From Halobacillus mangrovi (GTDB lineage Bacteria; Bacillota; Bacilli; Bacillales; Halobacillaceae): a DNA stretch of 64,000 nucleotides. Of this stretch, positions 1 to 8,444 are shown piece after piece (the stretch's first letter is position 1; every line of letters starts with the position of its first letter). The stretch lies in assembly GCF_002097535.1 (NCBI RefSeq), contig NZ_CP020772.1:1674001-1738000 (forward strand). Direction: 5' to 3'. A program made the position numbers and the translations under genes. The notes beneath the pieces were generated by a model. That model was not told the origin of the DNA. It was given only the letters and a program-made list of their open reading frames with translations, and did not search any database.

Positions 1-5
1 TTCAT
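1..5 (-). CDS. 5' end of an unidentified leftward gene
   Basis: Only the ATG (positions 5–3, minus strand) and two further bases lie in the window. It is called because a ribosome-binding site, AAAAAGGAGTG on the minus strand (about 12–22), is spaced 8 nt from that ATG, and a TATAAT-like -10 box lies upstream of it. The gene is divergent from the PspA cluster. Nothing can be said about its product. Confidence 0.5.
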
Positions 6-40
6 TTTTTACACTCCTTTTTCTAGTTGATTGATTTTTG

Positions 41-69
41 ATTATACTAGGATTTCTGAATTTTCAAAG
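41..69 (-). promoter_or_regulatory. Probable promoter of the leftward edge gene
   Basis: Minus strand: TATAAT at 46–41 with a weak -35 (CTTTGA, 69–64) at 17 bp. The -10 is perfect and the -35 poor, so this rests on the -10 and on its position about 20 bp before the ribosome-binding site. Confidence 0.4.
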
Positions 70-160
70 CATGTCCGCAGGGAAAAAAATGAAAAAAATA
101 CAGGGTTCGACACTTCTTTTTAATGAATACGGGTCTTTTAAATCAAAAAAATAAAAAATG

Positions 161-187
161 TGAAACCTAAAAGGTGGTCGTTCCGTA
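161..187 (+). promoter_or_regulatory. ECF (sigma-W-like) promoter of the PspA cluster
   Basis: TGAAAC at 161–166, 17 nt, then CGTA at 184–187. This matches the Bacillus sigma-W consensus as I recall it (TGAAAC, 16–17 nt, CGTA). Transcription would begin near 194, 18 nt before the ribosome-binding site of the first gene. In B. subtilis the pspA operon is a known sigma-W target, which supports the call. The same arrangement recurs before hflK and ysdB. Confidence 0.75.
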
Positions 188-227
188 CATAAAGGTACAA
201 GGTCATAGTTGAAGGAGAGGTGAGGAT

Positions 228-737
228 TTGGGATTCTTTTCAAAATTGTTTTCAAATAAAAAGCAAACACCAGAGGTTAAGGAACGGACGGTATTGAATA
301 TCCAGATAGGAGATATCGTCACGTTCGATCTTGTGGATTACGAAGTCGTTGGTAAAATTACCTACAGGGATGGTTCCTATGAGTGGTTTGCCTATCAGCT
401 TCTAGAAGGAAATCAAACAAAATGGTTAGCGGCTGAAATGGATGATGAACTAGAGCTTGGCGTGTATGAGACGATCAAGCTTCCGGTTTCAGAGCCATTT
501 CCGAAACAATTAGAGTATGAAGGAATGGCATATCACAAAGATGAAGAAGGCGAAGCGCGTGTAACAGGCGAAGGAAGAAGCCAGAATATTAATGGAAGAT
601 TAACGCGATATGCCGATTACATTTCCGAAGATGAAGAGACCTATTTAAGTTTAGAATCCTGGGGCAGTGAAGTCGAGGTCAGTTATGGTCGTGATATCGA
701 ACCCTATGAGATTAAAATTATTGCTGGTTCTAAATAA
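228..737 (+). CDS. DUF4178 protein, first gene of the PspA envelope-stress cluster
   Basis: 169-residue soluble protein, no signal peptide. The N-terminus (FFSKLFSNKKQ) is short, basic and aromatic and could be a membrane-touching tail. Residues 25–90 (IGDIVTFDLVDYEVVGKI, then YEWFAYQLLEG and KWLAAEMDDEL) have the beta-rich pattern of DUF4178, whose biochemical role is not known. The start is TTG at 228, chosen because AAGGAGAGG sits 7 nt upstream. It is 15 bp from pspA and shares the ECF promoter. DUF4178 proteins are commonly encoded beside PspA and DUF350 proteins, so a role in membrane stress is inferred from context only. Confidence 0.8.
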   Translation: MGFFSKLFSNKKQTPEVKERTVLNIQIGDIVTFDLVDYEVVGKITYRDGSYEWFAYQLLEGNQTKWLAAEMDDELELGVYETIKLPVSEPFPKQLEYEGMAYHKDEEGEARVTGEGRSQNINGRLTRYADYISEDEETYLSLESWGSEVEVSYGRDIEPYEIKIIAGSK

Positions 738-752
738 TAAGGAGGAAACAAG

Positions 753-1424
753 ATGTTTAAATTTTTCAAACGTGTAAAAACTGTCGTTGGTTCAGAGATG
801 AATGCGATGCTTGATAAAGCAGAAGATCCAGTGAAGATGTTAGATCAATTTATGCGTGATATGGAGAGCGATATCCGCGATGCTGAAAGTGCAGTTGCTA
901 AACAAATTGCCAATGAAAAAATGCTCAAGCGTAAGTATGACGATGCTCAAGCCCTAGTAGATAAACGTATGAAACAAGCGGAGCAGGCAATTGAAGCTGG
1001 AAACGAAGACCTTGCTCGTCGTGCACTTGAAGATAAGAAAAATCATCAAGAGCAAGCGGATCAGCTGAAAGAATCTTGGGAGCGTGCTCAGAAGGATTCT
1101 GATAACCTGCGTAAAAAGCTTGACGAAATGAAAAAAGAATACCAAGAGATGAAACTGAAAAAAGATTCACTAAAAGCTCGTGCCGAATCTGCCAAAACTC
1201 GTACGAAGATGAATCGAACAATGTCCAACATCGGTGGAGACGAATCACGCCAGGGTTTTGAACGCATGGAGGAAAAAGTTATGCGTTATGAAGCGGAAGC
1301 GGAAACAAGTGAAGATATGTCTTCAGAAAGTCGTTCGCTTGATGATGAGTTTGAAGAATTAAATAAAAAAGATGATGTTGATGATGAGCTTGCTGCCCTT
1401 AAAAAGAAAATGAACAAAGAATAA
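753..1424 (+). CDS. pspA: PspA/IM30 (ESCRT-III-like) membrane-stress protein
   Basis: 223 residues, the usual PspA length. It opens with an amphipathic helix (MFKFFKRVKTVVGSEMNAML) of the kind that inserts into stressed membranes, has the family motif EDPVKMLDQFMRDM, and is then almost entirely charged coiled coil, with an acidic C-terminal tail after a linker. Known family role: polymerising on damaged inner membrane to limit proton leakage. AAGGAGG is 6–7 nt before the ATG. It is the second gene behind the ECF promoter. An inverted repeat with a T-run directly downstream may reduce transcription into the following genes. Confidence 0.93.
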   Translation: MFKFFKRVKTVVGSEMNAMLDKAEDPVKMLDQFMRDMESDIRDAESAVAKQIANEKMLKRKYDDAQALVDKRMKQAEQAIEAGNEDLARRALEDKKNHQEQADQLKESWERAQKDSDNLRKKLDEMKKEYQEMKLKKDSLKARAESAKTRTKMNRTMSNIGGDESRQGFERMEEKVMRYEAEAETSEDMSSESRSLDDEFEELNKKDDVDDELAALKKKMNKE

Positions 1425-1445
1425 TAGAGCCTTGTTAAGACAATG

Positions 1446-1479
1446 CGTGCCTGACGTTATGTCGGGCACGGCTATTTTT
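1446..1479 (+). terminator. Intra-operon hairpin with T-run after pspA
   Basis: 10-bp stem 1446–1455 / 1461–1470 (one G-U pair) with a 5-nt loop, followed by GCTATTTTT. The next gene starts only 30 nt on and keeps operon orientation, so this is best read as a partial terminator making pspA mRNA more abundant than the distal genes. Confidence 0.65.
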
Positions 1480-1501
1480 CAGGGAAGGAGGAACGGATGA
1501 A

Positions 1502-2170
1502 GTGAGAGAATATGGAGGAATCATTGTTGTAGGAATCATAGCGATTGTTTTATTATTTAATGTATTTGGTAATGATGAAGCTTCAAGAGGAATATCTGGC
1601 TCCTATACAGAAGATACATATAATGAATTGCCTAGCGAACCTGAACGTTCCGAAATATTGGAAAACATTCGGACTTCGAATGCAAACTCTATTGAAGAAC
1701 TCGTGAAGAACAATTTTCCTCTTCTGGACACGATCCAATCTGATCAAGGGATGTCACGTATTTACATGACACGAGAATTAAGCTTACCTGAAGTATCAGA
1801 AGCGTTATCGGATAAGATAAACCCTGAAGAGATTAGTGAACGTCAAGAAGGAAAGCAAGCACTGATTTACCCTGAGCATTTTGTAATCATACAAGAAAGC
1901 GAAGAAGAACCAGGAGTGATAACCATTGAGCTTGCCAGCGATCAGTTTGTCAGGAACAATTATCATCCGAGTTTCTTTCAGGGTATGCTTGCTTACTACA
2001 TTTTAGATGAAGTGCTGGATGTAGATGACTGGCATAAAAAACGTAATTCCAGATGTAAGCAAACAGGAGACTGTTATAGTGGCTATGGCATGTATGGGAA
2101 CTATAATTCAGGCTCCGGATCACTACGAGGGTCTTCCAATCGAGGCGGAGGACCTGGTGCAGGAAAATAA
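1502..2170 (+). CDS. DUF4247 membrane-anchored protein
   Basis: 222 residues. A single N-terminal membrane helix (about 5–23, GGIIVVGIIAIVLLFNVFG) leaves the rest outside. Residues 60–180 carry the DUF4247 pattern: SIEELVKNNFPLLDTI, IYMTRELSLPEVSEAL, then QFVRNNYHPSFFQGML. The tail is Gly/Ser-rich and contains a CKQTGDC pair. Function unknown. The start is GTG at 1502 with AAGGAGGAA 8 nt upstream; an ATG at 1497 would hit a stop after two codons. It lies between pspA and a DUF350 gene, 14 bp from the latter. Confidence 0.78.
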   Translation: MREYGGIIVVGIIAIVLLFNVFGNDEASRGISGSYTEDTYNELPSEPERSEILENIRTSNANSIEELVKNNFPLLDTIQSDQGMSRIYMTRELSLPEVSEALSDKINPEEISERQEGKQALIYPEHFVIIQESEEEPGVITIELASDQFVRNNYHPSFFQGMLAYYILDEVLDVDDWHKKRNSRCKQTGDCYSGYGMYGNYNSGSGSLRGSSNRGGGPGAGK

Positions 2171-2184
2171 AGGAGGCATTACGA

Positions 2185-2580
2185 ATGGGACCATTTTTAG
2201 CAACATTAGGTTATTTTGTTATTGCAATTATAGTTGTGGTCATTGGACTATTGATTTTTGAGTGGATGACTAGACAATATAAAGACTGGGAAGAGGTTAA
2301 GCGTGGAAATCAAGCGGTAGCTATGTCGATTTCTGGTAAGATTATTGGCATATGTATCATCTTGGCATTTGCTATTTACCATTCCTTTACTGTATGGGAT
2401 ACCTTGATATGGGGCGCATATGGAGTCATTCTTCAAATGATTGCTTATGTATTGTTTGAACTATTCACTCGCAAGTTCTCAGTAGAAACAAAGTTGAAGG
2501 AAAATAATACTGCGGTGGGGATCATTTCTATGGGGGTTTCCATTGGTCTTGCTTTTGTCATCGGTGCGTCGATTACATAA
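2185..2580 (+). CDS. DUF350 integral membrane protein
   Basis: 131 residues with four predicted membrane helices (about 5–28, 49–70, 76–95, 110–130), in two related halves as is typical of DUF350. The conserved loop after helix 1 reads KRGNQAVAMSISGKIIG; the second half has KENNTAVGIISMGVSIG. GGAGG is 9 nt before the ATG. It is the last gene before a strong terminator. A paralogue (yshE) with the same RGNLAVAMATGGKIFG loop is encoded at 60524–60931. Molecular function is unknown. Confidence 0.85.
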   Translation: MGPFLATLGYFVIAIIVVVIGLLIFEWMTRQYKDWEEVKRGNQAVAMSISGKIIGICIILAFAIYHSFTVWDTLIWGAYGVILQMIAYVLFELFTRKFSVETKLKENNTAVGIISMGVSIGLAFVIGASIT

Positions 2581-2592
2581 GTTTATTTGCTG

Positions 2593-2621
2593 AAAAGCCA
2601 CTATCTTCTAGTGGCTTTTTT
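2593..2621 (+). terminator. Rho-independent terminator of the PspA cluster
   Basis: 11-bp perfect stem AAAAGCCACTA / TAGTGGCTTTT (2593–2603 / 2609–2619), 5-nt loop, T-run. Confidence 0.9.
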
Positions 2622-2775
2622 TAAAGAAATTTCCATGTAAATGATCATTTATTAAATATATCTTCTACTGTGGGCCTTTTTCCTTCTCTTTAATGTAGAC
2701 AGAGTCAGAGAGATTCTATGAACGATAAATGGCTATTTTAGATTCAAAAGAATTAATTTAAGTGGAGTGAACATT

Positions 2776-4326
2776 TTGGAAGCACACAACGTGAAAAAGA
2801 CTCATTTTATTTATTGGGCATCAGGGATTGTTTCCATATGCGGGATCATTTTTGAGGTGTTATTTGGTGCACTCGGTTCTTACATTCTTGGGGATGGTGT
2901 AAAACAGTATACGTTAACAATCAGTTTGTTTTTAACAGGTATGGGAATCGGCGCAAGTATCAGTGAAAAAGTCATGAAAAACCTGATCATTACCTTTGTT
3001 TGGATCGAACTGATGGTCGCTTTGATCGGCGGCTTTTCAAGTTTTACGATGTTTGGGATGACCGCTTTTGCTCCTGATGGGACGGATGCTTTATTTTTGT
3101 ATTTAATCACTTTTACAATAGGGGCATTGACCGGTCTGGAACTGCCGATTCTCATTAGGAAAGCCAATGAAATTGGTGAAGAACTTAACAGGAGTACAGC
3201 ACGAGTTTTGTTCTCTGATTATGCCGGCGGACTGATCGGGGGATTGCTTTTTGCCTTTTATTTGCGGCCTCAAATGGGAATGGTGAAAAGTGCTTTTTTT
3301 GTAGCTTGTATTAATTTGATTGTAGCTGTGATTATTCTTTATCTTTTCCGTTCTGATATCAAAAGATTTGAAATTCATATGTCTGCTGCATTAGTAATAG
3401 GGTGTTTGCTTATCGCAGGTTTGTTTTTCGGTGAAGAGATGGCCTTTTCATTCGAGCAGAAGCTATATAAAGATCCAATTATACATATGGAAGAGAGTGC
3501 TTATCAAAAGATTGTATTGACCAAAGAGCAAGGAGATACTCGATTATTTTTAAATGGTTCCCTTCAATTCAGCTCTTCGGATGAATACCGTTATCACGAG
3601 ACGCTTGTTCATCCCACCGTTTCTTTAGCAGAATCTCCTAAGAATGCCCTTGTTTTAGGTGGCGGAGATGGAATTGCTGTAAAAGAACTGCTGAAGTATA
3701 AACAGCTTCAAGTCATTACGCTTGTGGATCTGGATCCTGCAATTACGAAATTAGCCAAAACCAACTATCACCTTTTACAGCTGAATCAGGGAGCTCTGAG
3801 TGATGAACGTGCCCACGTTCAAAACCAGGACGCTTTTGAGTTTTTGGAGGAGTCAAAAGATATGTATGATGTGATCATCGTTGATTTGCCTGATCCAAAT
3901 AATGAAAGTTTGAACAAACTCTATACGAAAGAGTTCTACTCATTAGTTCGGAATCATCTATCTCCAGATGGCGTTGCAATGATACAAGCTACGAGTCCAG
4001 TATTTGCTACAGATGTTTATTGGACGATCAATGAAACGGTCGCTGCGACGGGGATGCATACGGAAAACTTTCACGTTGACATTCCCAGCTTCGGTAACTG
4101 GGGATTTGTCATGGCTAGCAGGAAACGTATAGACTTAACCGAAATAAATATAGAGGCAGACACAAAATTTTTGACAAAAGAAGTATTACGTTCAATGACA
4201 GTGTTTGGAAAAGATGAAGACAGGGAAATCGTAAACACTGAAGGTGAAATCATCTCACTTAAACCAAACACACTGATCGACCCTCATCTGATTCAAAAGT
4301 ATGAAAGTGCATGGCAGCATTATTAA
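2776..4326 (+). CDS. Spermidine-synthase-like protein with N-terminal membrane domain
   Basis: About 516 residues. Seven hydrophobic helices fill residues 10–220, followed by a cytosolic polyamine aminopropyltransferase fold: [15 protein letters not shown] binds the decarboxylated-SAM-type cofactor, [13 protein letters not shown] is the next motif, and VDLPDPNNE keeps the Asp pair of the active-site loop. [20 protein letters not shown] matches the SpeE LDG...DE.YHE segment. The start is TTG 2776, because GTGGAGTG lies 6–8 nt before it; the in-frame GTG at 2767 would overlap that site. It follows the PspA cluster but lies beyond its terminator. Family role is aminopropyl transfer; the true substrate of the membrane-fused subfamily is not known. 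Confidence 0.82.
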   Translation: MEAHNVKKTHFIYWASGIVSICGIIFEVLFGALGSYILGDGVKQYTLTISLFLTGMGIGASISEKVMKNLIITFVWIELMVALIGGFSSFTMFGMTAFAPDGTDALFLYLITFTIGALTGLELPILIRKANEIGEELNRSTARVLFSDYAGGLIGGLLFAFYLRPQMGMVKSAFFVACINLIVAVIILYLFRSDIKRFEIHMSAALVIGCLLIAGLFFGEEMAFSFEQKLYKDPIIHMEESAYQKIVLTKEQGDTRLFLNGSLQFSSSDEYRYHETLVHPTVSLAESPKNALVLGGGDGIAVKELLKYKQLQVITLVDLDPAITKLAKTNYHLLQLNQGALSDERAHVQNQDAFEFLEESKDMYDVIIVDLPDPNNESLNKLYTKEFYSLVRNHLSPDGVAMIQATSPVFATDVYWTINETVAATGMHTENFHVDIPSFGNWGFVMASRKRIDLTEINIEADTKFLTKEVLRSMTVFGKDEDREIVNTEGEIISLKPNTLIDPHLIQKYESAWQHY

Positions 4327-4363
4327 TGAGATGAGTGTGGAATTCGAAAAAGGAGTGTTAAAT

Positions 4364-5044
4364 GTGAAAGTATCTTATCATGGACATTCAGTTGTAAAAG
4401 TGGAAGCAAACGGAAAAACAATCTTGTTCGATCCCTTCATTTCAGGCAATGGCAACACAGACTTGAACGCGGACGAAGTGAAGGCGGATGTGATCTTACT
4501 TACCCATGGCCATAATGACCATGTAGGGGACACGTTTGATATTGCTGCCCGTAATGATTCGCAAATTGTCGCTCCCTACGAACTGGCAACCTATCTGGGG
4601 AATAAGGAATTGAATGCTCATCCGATGCACATTGGCGGAGGGCATGAGTTCGATTTTGGCCATGTGAAATTTACTCAAGCTTTTCATGGTTCTGCTTACA
4701 CAGAAGAGGACGGAACAATCGTTTACACAGGCATGCCTACAGGTATTCTTTTAACGATTGATGGTAAAACGATCTATCATGCAGGAGATACTGGTTTGTT
4801 TTCAGATATGAAATTAATTGGTGAAAGGAATGATATCGACTTAGCCTTCTTGCCGATTGGTGATAACTTCACAATGGGGCCAGAGGATGCCCTGGTTGCT
4901 GCAGAATGGATAAAGGCAAAACAGGTTGTTCCTATTCATTACAACACCTTCGATTTAATTAATCAGGATGGAAAAGGTTTTGCAAACAAAGTAAAACCAG
5001 GTAAAGGCGTAGTTATGGAGCCTGGAGACACATTAGAGCTTTGA
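4364..5044 (+). CDS. ytkL: UPF0173 metallo-beta-lactamase-fold hydrolase (YtkL type)
   Basis: 226 residues. The metal-binding motif [11 protein letters not shown] (the HxHxDH signature) is near residue 50, FHGSAYTEE and [12 protein letters not shown] supply later ligands, and PIHYNTFD ends the site. The start is GTG 4364 ([12 protein letters not shown]), with AAAGGAG about 9 nt upstream; this matches the N-terminus of B. subtilis YtkL. Upstream in-frame starts would overlap the previous gene. UPF0173 proteins are uncharacterised metal-dependent hydrolases, so the substrate is unknown. A terminator follows. Confidence 0.88.
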   Translation: MKVSYHGHSVVKVEANGKTILFDPFISGNGNTDLNADEVKADVILLTHGHNDHVGDTFDIAARNDSQIVAPYELATYLGNKELNAHPMHIGGGHEFDFGHVKFTQAFHGSAYTEEDGTIVYTGMPTGILLTIDGKTIYHAGDTGLFSDMKLIGERNDIDLAFLPIGDNFTMGPEDALVAAEWIKAKQVVPIHYNTFDLINQDGKGFANKVKPGKGVVMEPGDTLEL

Positions 5045-5058
5045 TTTATAAAGAAGTC

Positions 5059-5092
5059 AGCCTTCTGTCTTTTATAGACAGGAGGCTTTTTT
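5059..5092 (+). terminator. Terminator of ytkL
   Basis: 12-bp stem 5059–5070 / 5076–5087 with one wobble pair, followed by a T-run. Confidence 0.88.
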
Positions 5093-5123
5093 ATGTTCGT
5101 CTTCAAAGAATTTTTGGAAGAAA

Positions 5124-5152
5124 TTGCAGAGGAACTGTATCAATTGTATAAT
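5124..5152 (+). promoter_or_regulatory. Sigma-A promoter of ytoI
   Basis: TTGCAG (5124–5129), 17 bp, TATAAT (5147–5152). The position rules out a TTG start at 5124 and supports the ATG at 5202. Confidence 0.75.
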
Positions 5153-5201
5153 AACAATAATAGACGAATTGATTAGTACAGTTAGAAAGTTTGGTGGACG
5201 G

Positions 5202-6515
5202 ATGGCAACAAAACATGAACAAATTTTAGAACACATTGAATCGCTCTCTGTCGGAAGTAAGATTTCAGTTCGAAGTATTGCTAAAGCGCTAAATGTGAGT
5301 GAAGGGACAGCATATCGCGCAATTAAGGAAGCTGAAAATCAAGACCTGGTAAGCACGATGGAACGGGTAGGTACAATTAGGATTGAGAAAAAGAAAAAGG
5401 AAAATATTGAACGGTTAACCTTCGCAGAAATTATCAATATTGTAGACGGACAAGTGCTCGGTGGAAGAGAAGGTCTATACAAAACCTTAAGTAAATTTGT
5501 CATTGGAGCCATGAAGCTTGAAGCAATGATGCGGTACACAGAAGCTGGCTCTCTGCTTATTGTCGGGAACCGGACGAACGCACACGAATTAGCGGTTGAA
5601 GCCGGAGCAGCTGTTTTGATTACCGGCGGTTTTGATACAAGTGACACAGTTAAAAAGCTTGCTGACGAAAAACAGCTTCCCGTAATTTCTACAAGCTATG
5701 ATACATTTACAGTAGCTACAATGATCAACCGTGCAATTTATGATCAATTGATTAAGAAAGAAATTGTGCTTGTTGATGACATTTATACGGCGCTTGACAA
5801 GACAGAATTTTTAAAAGTCAGTGACAGTGTAGAGCGTTGGCATGAATTTAATAAGGAAACAAACCATAGCCGTTATCCTGTGGTGGATAAACAAAATAGA
5901 GTCGTTGGTATTGTCACTTCCAGAGATGTAATTGGCTATGATGCATCGGTAAGAATTGACAAAGTCATGACAAAAAACCCAATGACGGTTCATACAAAAA
6001 CTTCCCTGGCCAATGCCGCTCACGTAATGGTATGGGAAGGAATTGAACTAATGCCTGTCGTAGACCCATCTCATAAGCTTCAAGGCATCATCTCAAGACA
6101 AGACGTGTTGAAAGCGTTGCAGCACATTCAGCGTCAGCCTCAAGTCGGGGAAACCATCGATGACTTAGCGACCAATCAATTAGAAGTTGTTGAAACTGAT
6201 GATCAATCTCACGTTTTGACAACGAGAGTAACTCCGCAAATGACCAACCAGCTGGGAACGATGTCCTATGGTGTTTTTGTATCCTTAATTACAGAGTCTT
6301 CGAGTGGTTTGCTTAGAAAATATAAAAAAGGTGACCTCGTTGTAGAAAACATATCTGTGTATTTTATAAAACCGGTCCAAATAGAGAGTGAAATTACAAT
6401 CAAACCTCAAATCCTTGAGGTAGGCCGAAAATTCGCTAAAGTAGATGTGGAAGTACATCATGGTGGTGCCATCGTAGGGAAAGCGCTATTGATGGCTCAA
6501 TTAATTGACCGCTGA
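5202..6515 (+). CDS. ytoI: CBS/DRTGG/hotdog regulatory protein YtoI
   Basis: 437 residues, the same as B. subtilis YtoI. Order of parts: a winged-helix domain (1–70, SVRSIAKALNVSEGTAYRAIKEAEN), a DRTGG domain (70–185), a CBS pair (190–315, YPVVDKQNRVVGIVTSRDVIG and LMPVVDPSHKLQGIISRQDVL) and a C-terminal hotdog thioesterase-like domain (325–435). CBS pairs usually bind adenine nucleotides, so a nucleotide-sensing regulator acting on DNA or acyl-CoA is plausible; no target has been established. The ATG at 5202 was chosen for its match to the family and its distance from the promoter; its ribosome-binding site (GGTGG) is weak. Confidence 0.9.
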   Translation: MATKHEQILEHIESLSVGSKISVRSIAKALNVSEGTAYRAIKEAENQDLVSTMERVGTIRIEKKKKENIERLTFAEIINIVDGQVLGGREGLYKTLSKFVIGAMKLEAMMRYTEAGSLLIVGNRTNAHELAVEAGAAVLITGGFDTSDTVKKLADEKQLPVISTSYDTFTVATMINRAIYDQLIKKEIVLVDDIYTALDKTEFLKVSDSVERWHEFNKETNHSRYPVVDKQNRVVGIVTSRDVIGYDASVRIDKVMTKNPMTVHTKTSLANAAHVMVWEGIELMPVVDPSHKLQGIISRQDVLKALQHIQRQPQVGETIDDLATNQLEVVETDDQSHVLTTRVTPQMTNQLGTMSYGVFVSLITESSSGLLRKYKKGDLVVENISVYFIKPVQIESEITIKPQILEVGRKFAKVDVEVHHGGAIVGKALLMAQLIDR

Positions 6516-6521
6516 TATAGG

Positions 6522-6552
6522 AAAAGTCGCTGCCTTAAGCAGCGACTTTTTA
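6522..6552. terminator. Bidirectional terminator between ytoI and ytpI
   Basis: 12-bp perfect stem AAAAGTCGCTGC / GCAGCGACTTTT (6522–6533 / 6539–6550) with T- and A-runs at either side. It separates two convergent genes. Confidence 0.9.
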
Positions 6553-6553
6553 T

Positions 6554-6850
6554 TTAAGATTGTGTCTGATGTTTCTGGTATTCATTACGGTAATGTTTGC
6601 TTGCTTTCCATCCTGATTGAGCTTGAAAAATTCCCAAGGCGATAAAAATCAGCCCTATGAATAACGACAATTTCGTCTGATAAAATACATATTGGTTGAC
6701 CCCGAAAAATAAAATAAAGCTTCCAAGAAAGATTTTAGATTTACTATTTAAATAATCCTGCGTTAAGGGATCACGTGTACGTACAATCATTACTTTGTAA
6801 TAAATGTACAGTACAAAGGAAATAACGATAAGAAGAGGGAAAATAAACAC
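6554..6850 (-). CDS. ytpI: YtpI family membrane protein
   Basis: 98 residues. Three hydrophobic helices (about 2–20, 42–58, 63–80) are separated by a basic loop (KVMIVRTRDPLTQDYLNSKSK). The start is GTG at 6850 with GGAG about 10 nt upstream; length and N-terminus match B. subtilis YtpI, which has no known function. It converges with ytoI and is divergent from nrnA, as in B. subtilis. Confidence 0.8.
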   Translation of the reverse strand: MFIFPLLIVISFVLYIYYKVMIVRTRDPLTQDYLNSKSKIFLGSFILFFGVNQYVFYQTKLSLFIGLIFIALGIFQAQSGWKASKHYRNEYQKHQTQS

Positions 6851-6978
6851 GTAGTATCGACTCCTGCAGTAAATTTTTTTCTATCTTATTGTAGCTTGTT
6901 TTCTTTTAAATGGCTACCTGTAGATAAAAATATATGGTTTAATGAAGGGACAAAGAGGAAAAAAGGAAGGTTTTGTGT

Positions 6979-7932
6979 ATGTCTATTGAATCAATTGCTC
7001 GATCAATCAAAGATTTTTCTACGATTATTATTCATCGCCATGTCCGTCCAGATCCTGATGCATATGGGTCTCAGGGGGGGCTGGCTGAGATTATAAAAGG
7101 AAGCTTTCCTGATAAGCAGGTATTTGTCACTGGTGAAAGTGAGCCGAGTTTGTCTTTTCTGGCAGAGATGGATGTCATTCCAGATGAGACCTATGAAAAT
7201 GCCCTTGTAATTGTCTGTGATACGGCTAATCAAGCAAGGATTGATGATCAGAGGTATAATCAAGGAAAAAAACTGATTAAAATCGATCATCATCCGGAAG
7301 TTGATCGTTACGGAGACATTCAATGGGTAGATACGTCTTCCAGTTCAACGTGTGAGATGATTTACAGCTTTTATATAAATAGTAGGGATCAAGGCTTTTC
7401 TATGAACGAAAAAGCTGCAAGGCTGTTGTATGCAGGTATCGTCGGTGACACCGGGCGTTTTTTATTTCCAAGTACAACAGAAAAGACACTCTCTTATGCA
7501 GCTGAACTCGTCAATTATGAGTTCGACCGCAGACTATTATATAATGAAATGTATAAAACACCATTACACGTAGCGAAATTGAAAGGGTATATTCTACAGA
7601 ATTTCACGGTTAATGAGGGAGGCTATTCTACGATTCGCCTCTCCAGGGAAATCTTGGAAAAACACAATGTGACAGCTAATGAAACTAGTCAGCTTGTAGG
7701 TTTGTTAGGAGATATAGAAGGAATTCTGGCGTGGGTCTTTTTTGTGGAGGAGGAAGACAGCATTCGTGTCCGACTTCGTTCCAAAGGTCCGGTTATTAAC
7801 GGTATAGCTGCTGATCATAATGGCGGGGGGCATCCAATGGCATCTGGCGCTAAAGCAGAGAGTTGGGAAGAAACTGAACAGATTGCCAACGAATTAGAAC
7901 AAGTCTGCAAGGAATATAAAACAAGCAGGTGA
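6979..7932 (+). CDS. nrnA: Bifunctional oligoribonuclease / PAP phosphatase NrnA
   Basis: 317 residues, DHH/DHHA1 family. The N-terminal phosphoesterase domain has HVRPDPDAYGSQ, VIVCDTA and the DHH motif in KIDHHPEVDRYGD, all manganese ligands. The C-terminal DHHA1 domain ends with HNGGGHPMASGAKAES, which binds the substrate phosphate. Family role: degrading 2–5-nt RNAs and dephosphorylating 3'-phosphoadenosine 5'-phosphate. The ATG at 6979 follows AAAAGGAAGG by 8–9 nt; the TTG two codons earlier is less well placed. Confidence 0.95.
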   Translation: MSIESIARSIKDFSTIIIHRHVRPDPDAYGSQGGLAEIIKGSFPDKQVFVTGESEPSLSFLAEMDVIPDETYENALVIVCDTANQARIDDQRYNQGKKLIKIDHHPEVDRYGDIQWVDTSSSSTCEMIYSFYINSRDQGFSMNEKAARLLYAGIVGDTGRFLFPSTTEKTLSYAAELVNYEFDRRLLYNEMYKTPLHVAKLKGYILQNFTVNEGGYSTIRLSREILEKHNVTANETSQLVGLLGDIEGILAWVFFVEEEDSIRVRLRSKGPVINGIAADHNGGGHPMASGAKAESWEETEQIANELEQVCKEYKTSR

Positions 7933-7950
7933 GCGATCACCTGCTTTTAT
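7923..7950. terminator. Convergent terminator, nrnA and ytrI
   Basis: 10-bp perfect stem AAGCAGGTGA / TCACCTGCTT (7923–7932 / 7937–7946), GCGA loop, T-run to the right. The nrnA stop codon is the last base triplet of the left arm. Confidence 0.82.
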
Positions 7951-8444
7951 CGTAAGATCTTAATCTCTAATTCGAATTGAATAACTTCTGAAATGATTAG
8001 CTTGGATACTTTTAATTCATAAGATAAATCGTCAACGACGTAATTTTTATTTTCGATGGTGGTGACGATTAGGTCCGACTGGCTGGCTACGGTTACCAAG
8101 TCTTTTCCCGGAATGGAGGAAAGCTGGTCTTTGACCATGCTAGTCAGCTGATGTTGGGTGAGCAAATCCACCTCCAGTTTTTTTGCATTTGTATAAGCTA
8201 CTTTGATATCTGTAACCGATAAGGGCTTTGTATCGCTTCCGTTTTGTTGATTTTTCAAAAGGGCTTCATATTTGTCTTCGACTTCATTCAATTTGGAGGA
8301 AAGTTCGATGTGTTCTTTCGTGTACTGCTCTTGAAGCTGGCCATGGATAAACAGAAAAAATAGGTAACCGATAATAGCACCGAATGCTAGACCGGCAAAA
8401 AATCGTTTCCATTCTGACCTCTGGTAGTAAGGAGGAATGTGCAT
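7947..8444 (-). CDS. ytrI: Sporulation membrane protein YtrI
   Basis: 165 residues. A short cytosolic head (MHIPPYYQRSEWKRF), one membrane helix (about 17–38, FAGLAFGAIIGYLFFLFIHG), then a coiled coil (40–75) and an alpha/beta extracytoplasmic domain. This layout and the N-terminus are those of B. subtilis YtrI, needed with YtrH for normal spores. The ATG at 8444 overlaps the ytrH stop by one base (TGATG), so the two are translationally coupled; this excludes the longer frame starting at 8471. Confidence 0.88.
   Translation of the reverse strand: MHIPPYYQRSEWKRFFAGLAFGAIIGYLFFLFIHGQLQEQYTKEHIELSSKLNEVEDKYEALLKNQQNGSDTKPLSVTDIKVAYTNAKKLEVDLLTQHQLTSMVKDQLSSIPGKDLVTVASQSDLIVTTIENKNYVVDDLSYELKVSKLIISEVIQFELEIKILR

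Noticed and set aside
64..270. Minus-strand 68-residue reading frame over the PspA-cluster promoter
   Set aside because: It covers the ECF promoter and the start of the DUF4178 gene, has no ribosome-binding site and reads as low-complexity aromatic sequence.
2025..2261. Plus-strand frame spanning the DUF4247/DUF350 junction
   Set aside because: A frame-shifted shadow of two well-supported genes.
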